64,000 nucleotides of DNA from Nocardia jinanensis (GTDB taxonomy: Bacteria; Actinomycetota; Actinomycetes; Mycobacteriales; Mycobacteriaceae). This document shows, one piece after another, positions 16,785 through 25,465 of the stretch. The notes under the pieces were generated by a model, which did no database searches, was not told the origin of the DNA, and saw only the letters and a list, made by a program, of their open reading frames with translations. The DNA lies in contig NZ_BMMH01000008.1 in the NCBI RefSeq assembly GCF_014645735.1, positions 209,115 to 273,114 on the forward strand. The letters run 5' to 3'. Made by a program: the position numbers and the translations under genes. Positions within the stretch are counted from its first letter, which is position 1; each line of letters opens with the position of its first letter.

Positions 16785-16874
16785 ATGGTTCCCCGCGGGG
16801 AAATCGGCTGCGAGTTCTTCTCGGACACCTGGTTACGGGTCGACCAGGTGTTCCGGCCGTACCCGGACCTGTAA
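16785..16874 (+). other. possible 29-codon ORF or gene fragment
   Basis: An ATG-started frame ending in FFSDTWLRVDQVFRPYPDL and TAA, just after the P450 remnant. The composition looks protein-like rather than random, but it is too short to assign. A palindrome, TTCCCCGCGGGGAA, covers 16789-16802. Confidence 0.2.
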
Positions 16875-16962
16875 CCCGACGCTGCCGGCCAGATTGGCAC
16901 TTTGCTGTACTCGGCAGGTAGCGCACAGGGTCTTGCGGTAAGGCGGTGGCGATCGGAGGGGT

Positions 16963-18339
16963 TCACGGAAGCAGCAGGCCCCAGTAGATCGCCCAGAGCG
17001 CGAAGCCTGTTCCGCCGCCGGCCATTACCGCCCATCGGATACGTGCGCCTCTGGGCGCCCCGGCCAGCGTGCGGCGTCCCCGCACGACGACGAAGCCCAG
17101 CGCGAGCACCGCGCATACGGCGACCATCTGCAACGCCAGCCACGGCAGGGTGCGTCCGAACAGCAAGGGGCCGAAGGATGTGGCGCGGGTCGTGAGGATA
17201 TAGCCGAGTTGGACGACAGCGCCGACGATACCGATCACCGCCGCGGACACGAGTATTCGCGCGGGCCGCCGATCCGGCAGCCGCCAGGCCCGCACTGTGC
17301 CGGTCAGCGCATAGCCACTGAACGCGAGCACGATCGCACCCAGCAGCACCAGGTTCGCCGCGGCCGACTCCCACCAGGCCAACGGCTCGAGATCGCGCAC
17401 CGGATGCCCCTGCACCGCGGGTCGATCCACCTGCGGCGCGGCAGCCGAACCGGGCAGCCCGTTCACCCACTCACCCATGAGTTCGCCGTAGCCCGGCGCC
17501 AGGCCGGGCAGCTTGTCGAAGCCGTCGGTGGTCGGCTGCCCGCCGTGCTGGGCGCCGGGCAGCGTGACCAGCGTGTAGTTCGTCTTCCCGGCCCGGTCGA
17601 ACGCGGCCTGGAAACCCCGCAGGCTGTCACCCGGCGGGGTCAGCCGATCCTGATCGCCCCAGATGGCGAGCACCGGCTGCGCGATCTGTTCCAGTACCGG
17701 AATCGGGTCGTAGTCGGCCTGTGCGAACTGCCCGGCCCCGACCAGCTGCCGAATCCCATTGCGCGCCAGCACGTCGACCATCGATCCACGCACTCCCGCC
17801 GCACCGAACCTCGTCTCGTTCGCCCACGCCTGCTGTGCGGCCGGCGCGACCGAGTTCGCGCCGATCGTGATCAGGAAAGCGGCGTCGGTGGACCGCGAGG
17901 CGGCCAGCGGTGCGACCCATCCACCCTCGGACAACCCCCACAGGCCTACCCGGGCAGGATCGACTTCCGGCCGGTTCCGCAATGCGGCGAGACCTGCCAG
18001 CGCGTCATCGGCCAGCAGCGAATAGTCGCGGTGCGCCGGGGTATACCCCTCGGTGCGCTTGTCATAGCGCAGCGCGACGATGCCCGCGCGGGCGAAGGCA
18101 GCGGCGACCCGGTCGTATTGAGCGCCCCGGCCGTCGCCCGACCCGTGGACGAGCACGACCCCGGGTCGTCCGGTGGCGGCGACCGGCGCGTGGACAGTGC
18201 CGGTCGTCGTGGTGCCGTCACCACGAGTGAAGGTGATATCCACGGTGGTGTGTTCGTGCGCGTGCGCGCGGGGCATCCCGCAGCACACAGCGGCGATCAT
18301 GATGGCGAACACTGCGATACGTCGAACTGTCGAGAGCAT
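16963..18339 (-). CDS. exported alpha/beta hydrolase with C-terminal membrane domain
   Basis: A 458-residue protein. It has a signal peptide (residues 1-27), then an alpha/beta hydrolase domain with the oxyanion region VLVHGSGDGRG, nucleophile elbow GLSEGGW, acid GDQDRLTPP and catalytic His in PGAQHGG. After about residue 330 come four hydrophobic segments. The catalytic domain should face outside the membrane. Closest in type to BAAT/prolyl-oligopeptidase-like hydrolases. It lies 7 bp after an ArsR-like regulator gene and is probably controlled by it. Substrate unknown. Confidence 0.75.
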   Translation of the reverse strand: MLSTVRRIAVFAIMIAAVCCGMPRAHAHEHTTVDITFTRGDGTTTTGTVHAPVAATGRPGVVLVHGSGDGRGAQYDRVAAAFARAGIVALRYDKRTEGYTPAHRDYSLLADDALAGLAALRNRPEVDPARVGLWGLSEGGWVAPLAASRSTDAAFLITIGANSVAPAAQQAWANETRFGAAGVRGSMVDVLARNGIRQLVGAGQFAQADYDPIPVLEQIAQPVLAIWGDQDRLTPPGDSLRGFQAAFDRAGKTNYTLVTLPGAQHGGQPTTDGFDKLPGLAPGYGELMGEWVNGLPGSAAAPQVDRPAVQGHPVRDLEPLAWWESAAANLVLLGAIVLAFSGYALTGTVRAWRLPDRRPARILVSAAVIGIVGAVVQLGYILTTRATSFGPLLFGRTLPWLALQMVAVCAVLALGFVVVRGRRTLAGAPRGARIRWAVMAGGGTGFALWAIYWGLLLP

Positions 18340-18346
18340 TGTGGTC

Positions 18347-18928
18347 CTACTCGGCCGAGGTCGCGCCGGGCGCGGGGAAGGCGAGAAAGCGAGTCAGCAC
18401 GCGACGGGTGCCGGGCCGGTCCTGCTGATGGGTCGCTTGAAAACGCTTGAGCAGCGTCAGGTAGTCCTCGAAGAATTCCTCGATTTCCGCCGGCGTCGCA
18501 TAGATCGCGCCACGCGAGAAGGGCATGATGTCCGCCCACTCACCCAGCCCGGCGCGTTCGGCCTCGAATCGCTGGAACATCTCGATGTCCTCGGCGAGGT
18601 GCTGCGCGAACAGTCCTTCCAGTAGTTCGCGCACCTCCGGTGACTGTTCGCGGTCCATCCGGTACCGCAGATCCTTGGCCGGCGAACGCCACCACCGCTC
18701 CTTCCCCTTCGCCAGCTCCGGCGCCTCCTCGATGAACCCGTGTTCGGCGAGCTGTCGCAGGTGGTAGCTGGTCGCTCCAGTGTTCTCGCCCAGCAGCGCG
18801 CCGAGCGCGGTGGACGTCGCCGGGCCGTTCTCGGCGAGTGCGCGCAGGATGCGCTGACGTAGGGGGTGCGCCAGCGCGCGTAGCGCGGCCGGATCGGCGA
18901 TCTCTCTGGGTGGTATCTCCTCGGGCAT
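18347..18928 (-). CDS. ArsR/helix-turn-helix_20-type regulator
   Basis: A 193-residue regulator with a winged helix at residues about 10-80 (LRALAHPLRQRILRALAENG, then TGATSYHLRQLAEHGFIEE). A helical C-terminal domain of about 110 residues follows, as in actinobacterial HTH_20 proteins, without metal-binding Cys clusters. The ATG at 18928 has no ribosome binding site and lies about 16 bp from a TTTGCAAA palindrome, so the transcript may have a very short leader. It forms an operon with the hydrolase at 16963. Confidence 0.8.
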   Translation of the reverse strand: MPEEIPPREIADPAALRALAHPLRQRILRALAENGPATSTALGALLGENTGATSYHLRQLAEHGFIEEAPELAKGKERWWRSPAKDLRYRMDREQSPEVRELLEGLFAQHLAEDIEMFQRFEAERAGLGEWADIMPFSRGAIYATPAEIEEFFEDYLTLLKRFQATHQQDRPGTRRVLTRFLAFPAPGATSAE

Positions 18929-18943
18929 AGTTACAAAATAGTC

Positions 18944-18966
18944 TTTGCAAAGTAATTTATGCAAAC
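18944..18966. promoter_or_regulatory. candidate ArsR-type operator/promoter
   Basis: The palindrome TTTGCAAA (18944-18951) and a second TGCAAA at 18960-18965 lie in an A/T-rich block directly before the regulator start. Autoregulation is inferred from placement only. Confidence 0.45.
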
Positions 18967-19117
18967 AAAGTTGTGCAACTAGCGCGCGGCTGCGAAACAC
19001 GAGCCCAGCACCGGACTGAGGCCCGTCCCGCCGCTGCGCCCACGAAGCGCGAAACCCGAGGGCGCGGCGGCCGGACTTCAGGGAGCCGCGACTCCGCGGC
19101 GCCGGCGGGGGCGCAAA

Positions 19118-20302
19118 TCAAACACAGCGCTCGATGATGGTGGCGTTGGCGGTGCCGCCACCTTCGCAGATGGTGAGCAGGCCGTAGCGGCCGTTGATCC
19201 GCTCCAGTTCGTTGAGCAGCGTCGCGAAGAGTTTCGCGCCGGTCGCGCCGAGCGGATGGCCCAGGGCGATCGCACCGCCGTTCACGTTCACCTTCTCCGG
19301 ATCGGCGCCGGTTTCCTTCAACCAGGCCAGCACCACGGGGGCGAAGGCCTCGTTGATCTCCACGACGTCGATATCGTCGATGGTCAGACCGGCCTTCTCC
19401 AGCGCCCACTTGGTGGCCGGGATGGGCGCGGTGAGCATGTACAGCGGATCGGCGCCACGGGCGCTGACATGGATGATGCGGGCGCGCGGGGTCAGACCGT
19501 ATTCCTGCACCGCCCAGTCCGAGGCGAGCAGGGTCGCGCTGGCGCCGTCGGAGATCTGCGAGGCGACCGCCGCGGTCAACGGGCTGCCCTCTTCCAGAGC
19601 GGGCAGCGAGGCCATCTTCTCCAGGCTGGTCTCGCGCGGCCCCTGATCGATCCAGAAATCGCCCACCGGCACGATCTCCTTGTCGAATCGACCGGCCTTG
19701 ATGGCCGCGCGGGCCCGTTCGTGGCTGCGCAACGCCCACTGCTCCATATCCTCGCGGGTGATCCCCCACTTCTCGGCGATCATCTGCGCACCGCGGAACT
19801 GCGACACCTCACCGGTGCCGTAGCGGTGGTCCCAGCCCTCGGCACCGACGAACGGCGAATCGAAGCCGTACTCTTTGCCCGCGATCATGGCCGCGGAGAT
19901 CGGGATGGCACTCATGTTCTGCACACCGCCGGCCACGATCACCTCGGCGGTACCGCTCATGATCGCCTGGGCACCGAAGTTGATGGCCTGCTGGCTGGAC
20001 CCGCACTGCCGGTCCACGGTCACACCCGGGACCTCTTCCGGGTATCCGGCGGCCAGCCAGATGGTGCGGCCGATATTGCCGGCTTGGGGGCCGACATTGT
20101 CGACACAGCCGACGATCACATCGTCGACCCGCGCCGGATCGATCGAATTGCGTCCGAGCAGGCCCTGTAGCGCGGCCGCACCGAGATCGGCCGGATGGAC
20201 CTCCGCGAGTGCACCGTTTCGCTTACCGACCGGGGTGCGCACCGCATCGATCACATACGCCTCGCTCAGCGGGGTATAGGGGCGGCGGGCAGCTGTTGCC
20301 AT
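19118..20302 (-). CDS. fadA6: FadA6, terminal thiolase of steroid ring C/D degradation
   Basis: A 394-residue thiolase with the nucleophile Cys near residue 100 (VTVDRQCGSSQQ), INEAFAPVVLAW, GHPLGATG with catalytic His and CEGGGTANATIIERC at the C-terminus. The FadA6 (Rv3556c) stretch GAQAIMSGTAEVIVAGGVQNMS is nearly exact. It thiolyses a beta-keto CoA product of ring C/D degradation. The ATG has AGGAG 6 nt upstream. The gene is 9 bp downstream of kstR2 on the same strand, so it shares that autoregulated promoter. Confidence 0.93.
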   Translation of the reverse strand: MATAARRPYTPLSEAYVIDAVRTPVGKRNGALAEVHPADLGAAALQGLLGRNSIDPARVDDVIVGCVDNVGPQAGNIGRTIWLAAGYPEEVPGVTVDRQCGSSQQAINFGAQAIMSGTAEVIVAGGVQNMSAIPISAAMIAGKEYGFDSPFVGAEGWDHRYGTGEVSQFRGAQMIAEKWGITREDMEQWALRSHERARAAIKAGRFDKEIVPVGDFWIDQGPRETSLEKMASLPALEEGSPLTAAVASQISDGASATLLASDWAVQEYGLTPRARIIHVSARGADPLYMLTAPIPATKWALEKAGLTIDDIDVVEINEAFAPVVLAWLKETGADPEKVNVNGGAIALGHPLGATGAKLFATLLNELERINGRYGLLTICEGGGTANATIIERCV

Positions 20303-20311
20303 GGATTTCTC

Positions 20312-20923
20312 CTAATCGGTGTGGCCCGGCACGGTGAGACCGTCGAGCACGATGGTGAGGTACTGCTTGGCGAGCGTGTCGACGGTGATCGATCCGCCGC
20401 CCGGCTGGTACCAGCGCACGGCCACCCAGACGGTGTCGCGCAGGAAGCGGTAGGCCAGATCGATATCGAGTTCGGGACGGAAGCTGCCGTCGGCTACACC
20501 GCTGGTCAGCACGCGGCGCCAGAGCTCCCGGAATTCGCGGTTGTAGTCGTCTATGTAGGCGAATCGCTCGGCGGCCCGCAGGCGTTTGGCCTCGGACTGG
20601 TAGATGGCGACGGCGGCGTGGGATCGGTCGAACGCCTCGTAGGAGGCCAGCACCAGAGCCTCCAGCGTGGCACGCGAATTGAGCCCGGCGGCGACGATCT
20701 CGCGGTAGCGTCCGAACAGTTCGTCCAGGAAACCGCGCAGGATCTCGTCCACCATCCCCTCTTTCGAGGAGAAATGGTGGTACAGGCTGCCGGAGAGGAT
20801 GCCCGCCGCATCAGCGATATCACGCACTGTGGTGGCGCGCACGCCCCGTTCGGCGAACAGGTCGGCCGCCAAGTCGAGTAGTTCGGTTCGCCGGGCCGAT
20901 TTCGAGGGGTCGGGTGCGGTCAC
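20312..20923 (-). CDS. kstR2: KstR2, TetR-family repressor of the HIP regulon
   Basis: A 203-residue TetR protein. The DNA-binding domain (LAADLFAERGVRATTVRDIADAAGILSGSLYHHFSSKE) and the C-terminal segments YQSEAKRLRAAERFAYI and RFLRDTVWVAVRWYQPGG match KstR2 (Rv3557c). It represses ring C/D genes until HIP-CoA, made by FadD3, binds. I chose the GTG at 20923; an ATG at 20932 reads into a stop. A perfect 18-bp KstR2-type palindrome lies 15 bp upstream, indicating autoregulation. Confidence 0.93.
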   Translation of the reverse strand: MTAPDPSKSARRTELLDLAADLFAERGVRATTVRDIADAAGILSGSLYHHFSSKEGMVDEILRGFLDELFGRYREIVAAGLNSRATLEALVLASYEAFDRSHAAVAIYQSEAKRLRAAERFAYIDDYNREFRELWRRVLTSGVADGSFRPELDIDLAYRFLRDTVWVAVRWYQPGGGSITVDTLAKQYLTIVLDGLTVPGHTD

Positions 20924-20937
20924 CTCGCCATGATACA

Positions 20938-20955
20938 ACCAAGCATTTGCTTGGT
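20938..20955. promoter_or_regulatory. KstR2-type operator, perfect palindrome
   Basis: ACCAAGCATTTGCTTGGT: arms ACCAAGCA and TGCTTGGT are exact inverted copies around TT. It lies between kstR2 (minus) and the Ddn-like gene (plus) and probably controls kstR2-fadA6. Confidence 0.88.
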
Positions 20956-21164
20956 CCATGCCCGGTGGGCAGACGAAGCAGGCCCGAGGTTTCCGGCTCC
21001 CCCCTCCTGTCGGAGCCGGACCCCTCGGGCCCACATCTCGGAAGAAGTCCGAACTCCGCACTGCTTCCGATCTTTTGGACGCGACTGATACGGCACCGGT
21101 TCCGCCACAGGCAGAATTTCCGCGCATTCCTCGGCCGCCACGGCCGCGCCGGTATATTCCGGCC

Positions 21165-21671
21165 ATGACGACGCCGTTCCCGCAACGACAGTGGGGTTCT
21201 CCGGAGAGCCCGCCGGCCCGTCTGGCGAACAGGTTCGCAGGTACGCGGATCGGCTCCAAGGTGATCCGTGCCCTGACCCCGCTGGATCGCCGGGTGCTGG
21301 AGCGCACCGATGCCCGTTACACGGTGCTCGGACCGATCGGGGCCCCGGTGATCCTGTTGACCACCACGGGCCGCAGGTCAGGACAGCAGCGCACCCAGCC
21401 GCTGCTGTGCGTGCACGACGGCGCCACCCTCTATGTCATCGGCAGCAATTTCGGTGGCGCCCACCATCCCGCTTGGACGGCGAACCTCCTCGCCGATCCG
21501 AACGCGATCGTATCGATTGCGGGCAAGCGGATTCCGGTCACCGCCGCCCGGGTCGAAGGCGCGGCCGCGGAATCGATTTTCGAGCGGTTCGTCGAGATCA
21601 CCGGCGCCTACGCCGCCTACCGGCAACGCACCGACCGCGAACTACGAATCTTCGCCCTGACCCGCGTGTGA
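21165..21671 (+). CDS. Ddn-like deazaflavin (F420)-dependent oxidoreductase
   Basis: A 168-residue split-beta-barrel protein of the DUF385/Ddn family. Typical features are PVILLTTTGRRSGQQRTQPL, VIGSNFGGAHHPAWTANLLADP for cofactor phosphate binding, and the tail AYRQRTDRELRIFAL. Relatives reduce substrates with F420H2 or bind biliverdin or fatty acids. In M. tuberculosis the related Rv3547 (ddn) lies between fadA5 and Rv3548c; here a family member sits between kstR2 and ipdF. Regulation by the nearby KstR2 box is possible, since it is 209 bp from it. Confidence 0.8.
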   Translation: MTTPFPQRQWGSPESPPARLANRFAGTRIGSKVIRALTPLDRRVLERTDARYTVLGPIGAPVILLTTTGRRSGQQRTQPLLCVHDGATLYVIGSNFGGAHHPAWTANLLADPNAIVSIAGKRIPVTAARVEGAAAESIFERFVEITGAYAAYRQRTDRELRIFALTRV

Positions 21672-21749
21672 TCCGCTCGCCGCGGCTCGAACCCTGCGTG
21701 ATTCGCACTCGCACCGCACCCGGGTCGACGACCGGCCGGGCCGGTGCAG

Positions 21750-22547
21750 TCAGGCGCGCTGGCTGCTGATGGATACCACCTCACCGGTGAGGTAGGTGGT
21801 GTAGTCGCTGGCGAGCATCGCGATGGTGGCCGCGACCTCCCACGGTTCGGCGGCCCGGCCGAAAGCCTCACGCTCGGAGAGCCGGTCGAGCAGTTCGGTG
21901 GAGCTGGACTTGTCCAGGAAGGCGTGCCGGGCGATGCTCGGCGACACCGCGTTGATCCGGACCCCGAATTCGGCCGCCTCGACCGCGCTGCACCTGGTCA
22001 GCGCCATCACCCCGGCCTTGGCGGCGGCATAGTGCGCCTGACCGTACTGGGCCCGCCAGCCCAGCACACTCGCGTTGTTGACGATCACGCCGCCGTGTTT
22101 CGCGTTCCGGAAGTAGTTGAGCGCGGCCCGGGTGCAGCGGAAGGTGCCGTTGAGGGTGATGTCGAGAACGCGGTCCCACTGTTCGTCGGTCATCTCGACC
22201 ACCGGCGTCTCACCACCGAGACCCGCGTTGTTGACGAATATATCGACTCCGCCCAGCGCAGCGGCCGAGCCGCGCACCAGTTCGTCGACCTGCTCGGTGC
22301 TGGTCACATCGCAGACGATCGCGGCGACCGAGCGGTCGGCGAATTCCTCGGACAATTCGGCCCGGGTGGCCTCCAACCGGCGTTCGTGCCAGTCCGAGAC
22401 CACCACATCGGCGCCCTCGGCGAGCAGCCGGCGAGCCGTCGCGGACCCGATCCCGGTACCGGCGGCCGCGGTGACCACGGCCCGGCGGCCGGTGAGCAGC
22501 CCATGTGCCGGAGTCTGCTGGGGCGCGACCGACAGCGGCCCGCTCAC
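21750..22547 (-). CDS. ipdF: IpdF, short-chain dehydrogenase of ring C/D degradation
   Basis: A 265-residue SDR with TAAAGTGIGSATAR, VNNAGLGG, the NNASVLG serine and YAAAKAG. Position after fadE30 with a 4-bp overlap corresponds to Rv3559c (IpdF), which oxidises the 5-hydroxyl of the indanone-carboxyl-CoA intermediate. The unusual cofactor motif (TAAAGTGIGS rather than TGxxxGIG) is a family feature. It forms an operon with fadE30 behind the KstR2 box at 23823. Confidence 0.88.
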   Translation of the reverse strand: MSGPLSVAPQQTPAHGLLTGRRAVVTAAAGTGIGSATARRLLAEGADVVVSDWHERRLEATRAELSEEFADRSVAAIVCDVTSTEQVDELVRGSAAALGGVDIFVNNAGLGGETPVVEMTDEQWDRVLDITLNGTFRCTRAALNYFRNAKHGGVIVNNASVLGWRAQYGQAHYAAAKAGVMALTRCSAVEAAEFGVRINAVSPSIARHAFLDKSSSTELLDRLSEREAFGRAAEPWEVAATIAMLASDYTTYLTGEVVSISSQRA

Positions 22548-23704
22548 TGCCGGGCCTCACGGGGCAGACCGAGCACCCGCTCGGAGATGATGTTGCGCTG
22601 CACTTCGTTCGAACCTCCGTAGATCGTGTCGGCGCGGGTGAACAGATACAGCCGCTGCCATTCGTCGAGATCACCGTCCGCGGCGACGAGCCCCGCCGCA
22701 CCGCGCACCGCCATGGCGAGTTCGCCGAGCCCGCGATGCCAATTTGCCCACAGCAGTTTGCCCACCGAGGCCTGACCGCCGTCGTCCGCGGTCTCGGCCA
22801 TGGTGCGCAGTGCGTGAGCACGCAGTACCCGCAGCCCCACCCAGGCGCGATCCATCTTGTCCGCGAGCAGCGGATCGTCGAGGGCACCGGATTCGCGGGC
22901 CAACTCCTCGATCGCCGCGAGTTCCCGGGCGAAACGGATCTGCTGGCCGAGCGTGGAGATACCGCGTTCGACGTTGAGGGTGCCCATCGCGACGCGCCAC
23001 CCGTCCCCCGGTTCGCCGACGACCAGATCGGCGTCGGTGCGCGCGTTGTCGAAGAACACCTCGTTGAATTCGGAGGTGCCCGTGAGCTGCACGATCGGCC
23101 GGACCTCGATACCGGGCTGATCCATCGGCACCAGCAGATACGAAAGACCTTTATGACGTTTCGAGCCCGGTTCGGTGCGGCAGACCGCGAAGCACCAGTC
23201 GGCCACATGCGCCAGGGATGTCCAGATCTTCTGCCCGTTGATCGACCACTGGTCACCGTCGAGCCGTGCCGAAGTGGAGACCGCGGCGAGATCGGAGCCG
23301 GCGCCCGGTTCGGAGTACCCCTGGCACCAGAGCTCGGTGACGGTCCGGATCCCCGGCAGGAAGCGGTCACGCTGGGCGTCGGTGCCGAAGGCCAGCAGGG
23401 TCGGGCCGAGCAGTTCCTCGCCCACATGGGAGACCCGCGCGGGCGCGTTCGCCCTGGCGTACTCCTCATGGAAGATGATCTGCTGCGCGACACCGGCCGC
23501 GCGACCGCCGTACTCGACCGGCCAGCCCAGGCAGGTCCAGCCCGCGGCGGCCAGCACACGGTCCCATTCCAGGCGTTCGTCGAAGGCCTCGTGTTCGCGA
23601 CCGGGCCCGCCCAGCCCGCGCAGTTCCCGGAATTCACCGCTGAGCTGCTCGTCGAGCCAGCTCCGCACCTGATCGGCGAATTCGCCGTCGTTCAGGGCGG
23701 CCAC
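22544..23704 (-). CDS. fadE30: FadE30, acyl-CoA dehydrogenase acting on HIP-CoA
   Basis: A flavin-dependent acyl-CoA dehydrogenase of 386 residues. GLGGPGREHEAFDERLEW, ELWCQGYSEPGAGSDLA, INGQKIWTSLAH, FFDNARTDADLVVGEPGDGW and YGGSNEVQRNIISERVLGLP are nearly identical to M. tuberculosis FadE30 (385 residues). It dehydrogenates the propionyl side chain of HIP-CoA. The GTG at 23704 gives the family length. A GTG at 23806 would add 34 residues with no family similarity and would sit 17 bp from the KstR2 box. Divergent from fadD3. Confidence 0.9.
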   Translation of the reverse strand: MAALNDGEFADQVRSWLDEQLSGEFRELRGLGGPGREHEAFDERLEWDRVLAAAGWTCLGWPVEYGGRAAGVAQQIIFHEEYARANAPARVSHVGEELLGPTLLAFGTDAQRDRFLPGIRTVTELWCQGYSEPGAGSDLAAVSTSARLDGDQWSINGQKIWTSLAHVADWCFAVCRTEPGSKRHKGLSYLLVPMDQPGIEVRPIVQLTGTSEFNEVFFDNARTDADLVVGEPGDGWRVAMGTLNVERGISTLGQQIRFARELAAIEELARESGALDDPLLADKMDRAWVGLRVLRAHALRTMAETADDGGQASVGKLLWANWHRGLGELAMAVRGAAGLVAADGDLDEWQRLYLFTRADTIYGGSNEVQRNIISERVLGLPREARQ

Positions 23705-23822
23705 GCTGGTCCGCTCGGCCGTCGGCCGCGCTCCGGCGGCGTGTTCGGCCGAAAGCCGTCCGCCGTCGCGACCGGTACCGGATTCTGAGGTCTGGATAGC
23801 ACCCACGTTCGTAGGATAACCT

Positions 23823-23840
23823 ACCAAGCACTTGCTTTGT
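23823..23840. promoter_or_regulatory. KstR2-type operator, fadE30 / fadD3 divergent promoter
   Basis: ACCAAGCACTTGCTTTGT has arms ACCAAGCA and TGCTTTGT, one mismatch from perfect. It lies between fadE30-ipdF (minus) and the fadD3-fadE33 operon (plus), so one site may control both. Confidence 0.82.
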
Positions 23841-23896
23841 AGACCGCAACTCGCAGACCGCGCACCGCCCACGGCCGCACGACATCGAGGACACCC

Positions 23897-25465
23897 GTGA
23901 CATCCCCCGCGCACACACCACCGACGGACCGGACCACACCACTGGCCCTGCACACCGCCGCCCGGACCTACGGCGCGGCGCCCGCGCTGGCCGACGGCCC
24001 CGTCCGGCTCGACTGGACCCAACTGCTCGAACAGGTGCAGGACGTGGCACGCGCGCTGCTCGCCCGCGGTATCCGCACCGGCGACCGCGTGGGTATCTGG
24101 TCGCCCAATACCCATCACTGGGTGATCGCCGCCCTGGGGGCGCACTACGCCGGCGCGACGCTGGTCCCCCTCAACACCCGCTACGTCGCCGACGAGGTGG
24201 CCGATGTCCTGCGGCGGGTCGATGCCAAGACCCTCTTCATCGCCGGCACTTTCCTGAAACGCGACCGGCTCGCCGAGTTGCGCGCGACCGCGCCGGACCT
24301 GCGGATCGACACCGTCGTCGTGCTGCCGGTCGAAGGCGTCGAGGAACCGGTGGAGGGCGCGCTGAACTGGTCGGCGCTGGCCGAGGCCGGCGCCGGAGTG
24401 AGCCGCGACCGGGCCCGCGAACGCGCCGAATCGATCAGCCCCGAGGACCTGTCCGACATTCTGTTCACCTCGGGCACCACCGGTCGCAGCAAAGGTGTGC
24501 TGATCGCGCACCGGCAGACCCTGTCCGCGGTCCGTGGCTGGACCGAATGCGCGACTCTGAACAGTGATGACAACTATCTGATCGTCAACCCGTTCTTCCA
24601 CAGCTTCGGTTACAAGGCCGGGATCGTGGCCTGCCTGCTCACCGGGGCGACCATGGTGCCGCAGATCGTCTTCGACGTACCGACCACCATGCGGCTCATC
24701 GGTCAGGAGAAGATCACCGTCCTGCCCGGCCCGCCCACCATCTACCAGTCGATCCTGGACTTCCCGGACCGCGGCGAGTACCGGCTCGACAGCCTGCGGG
24801 TGGCGATCACCGGGGCCGCGCCGGTACCGGTCGTCCTGGTGGAACGAATGCGGTCGGAACTGGATTTCGATATTGTCCTCACCGCGTACGGGCTCTCCGA
24901 ATCCAGCGGTTTCGCCACCATGTGCCGAGTCGAGGACGACGCCGAGACCATCTCCGCCACCAGCGGCCGGCCCATGGCCGGGTTCGAGCTGAAACTCAGC
25001 GACGCGGGTGAGGTGCTGCTGCGCGGCCCCAATACGATGCTCGGCTACCTGGACGACCCGGAGAGCACCGCCAGAACCGTGGACGCGGACGGCTGGCTGC
25101 ACACCGGCGATATCGGTGTGGTCGATGATCGCGGATATCTGAAGATCACCGACCGCCTCAAGGATATGTACGTCAGCGGCGGCTTCAATGTGTATCCCGC
25201 CGAGATAGAACAGGCACTGGCCCGACTGGACGGAGTCGCCGTATCCGCGGTGGTCGGCGTGCCCGACAACCGGATGGGCGAGGTGGGCAAGGCCTTCATC
25301 GTCCGGAAACCGGGCGCCGCGCTCACCGAGGACCAGGTGTTCTCCTACGCCACCAAGGCGCTGGCCAATTTCAAGGTGCCGCGATTCGTCGAATTCCGCG
25401 CCGAATTGCCCTACAACGCCAGCGGCAAGGTGCTCAAACGCCAGCTACGTGAGGAGAATTCGTAA
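23897..25465 (+). CDS. fadD3: FadD3, HIP-CoA ligase
   Basis: An adenylate-forming acyl-CoA synthetase of 522 residues. The P-loop-like motif is LFTSGTTGRSKGV, the A5 region AYGLSESSG, A7 GWLHTGDIG, the hinge DRLKDMYVSGGFNVYP and catalytic Lys in NASGKVLKRQL. FadD3 (Rv3561) activates the bicyclic propionate HIP with ATP and CoA, producing HIP-CoA, which is also the KstR2 ligand. It starts at GTG with GAGG 7 nt upstream. First gene of a tight five-gene operon. Confidence 0.92.
   Translation: MTSPAHTPPTDRTTPLALHTAARTYGAAPALADGPVRLDWTQLLEQVQDVARALLARGIRTGDRVGIWSPNTHHWVIAALGAHYAGATLVPLNTRYVADEVADVLRRVDAKTLFIAGTFLKRDRLAELRATAPDLRIDTVVVLPVEGVEEPVEGALNWSALAEAGAGVSRDRARERAESISPEDLSDILFTSGTTGRSKGVLIAHRQTLSAVRGWTECATLNSDDNYLIVNPFFHSFGYKAGIVACLLTGATMVPQIVFDVPTTMRLIGQEKITVLPGPPTIYQSILDFPDRGEYRLDSLRVAITGAAPVPVVLVERMRSELDFDIVLTAYGLSESSGFATMCRVEDDAETISATSGRPMAGFELKLSDAGEVLLRGPNTMLGYLDDPESTARTVDADGWLHTGDIGVVDDRGYLKITDRLKDMYVSGGFNVYPAEIEQALARLDGVAVSAVVGVPDNRMGEVGKAFIVRKPGAALTEDQVFSYATKALANFKVPRFVEFRAELPYNASGKVLKRQLREENS

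Noticed and set aside
20938..20955. KstR (not KstR2) operator
   Set aside because: The ACCAAGCA-TGCTTGGT core matches the KstR2 CAAG/CTTG pattern and lacks the AAC-GTT core of KstR sites.
23705..25102. Leftward extension of fadE30 across fadD3
   Set aside because: Antisense to fadD3 and beyond the KstR2 operator; the family length is reached at 23704.
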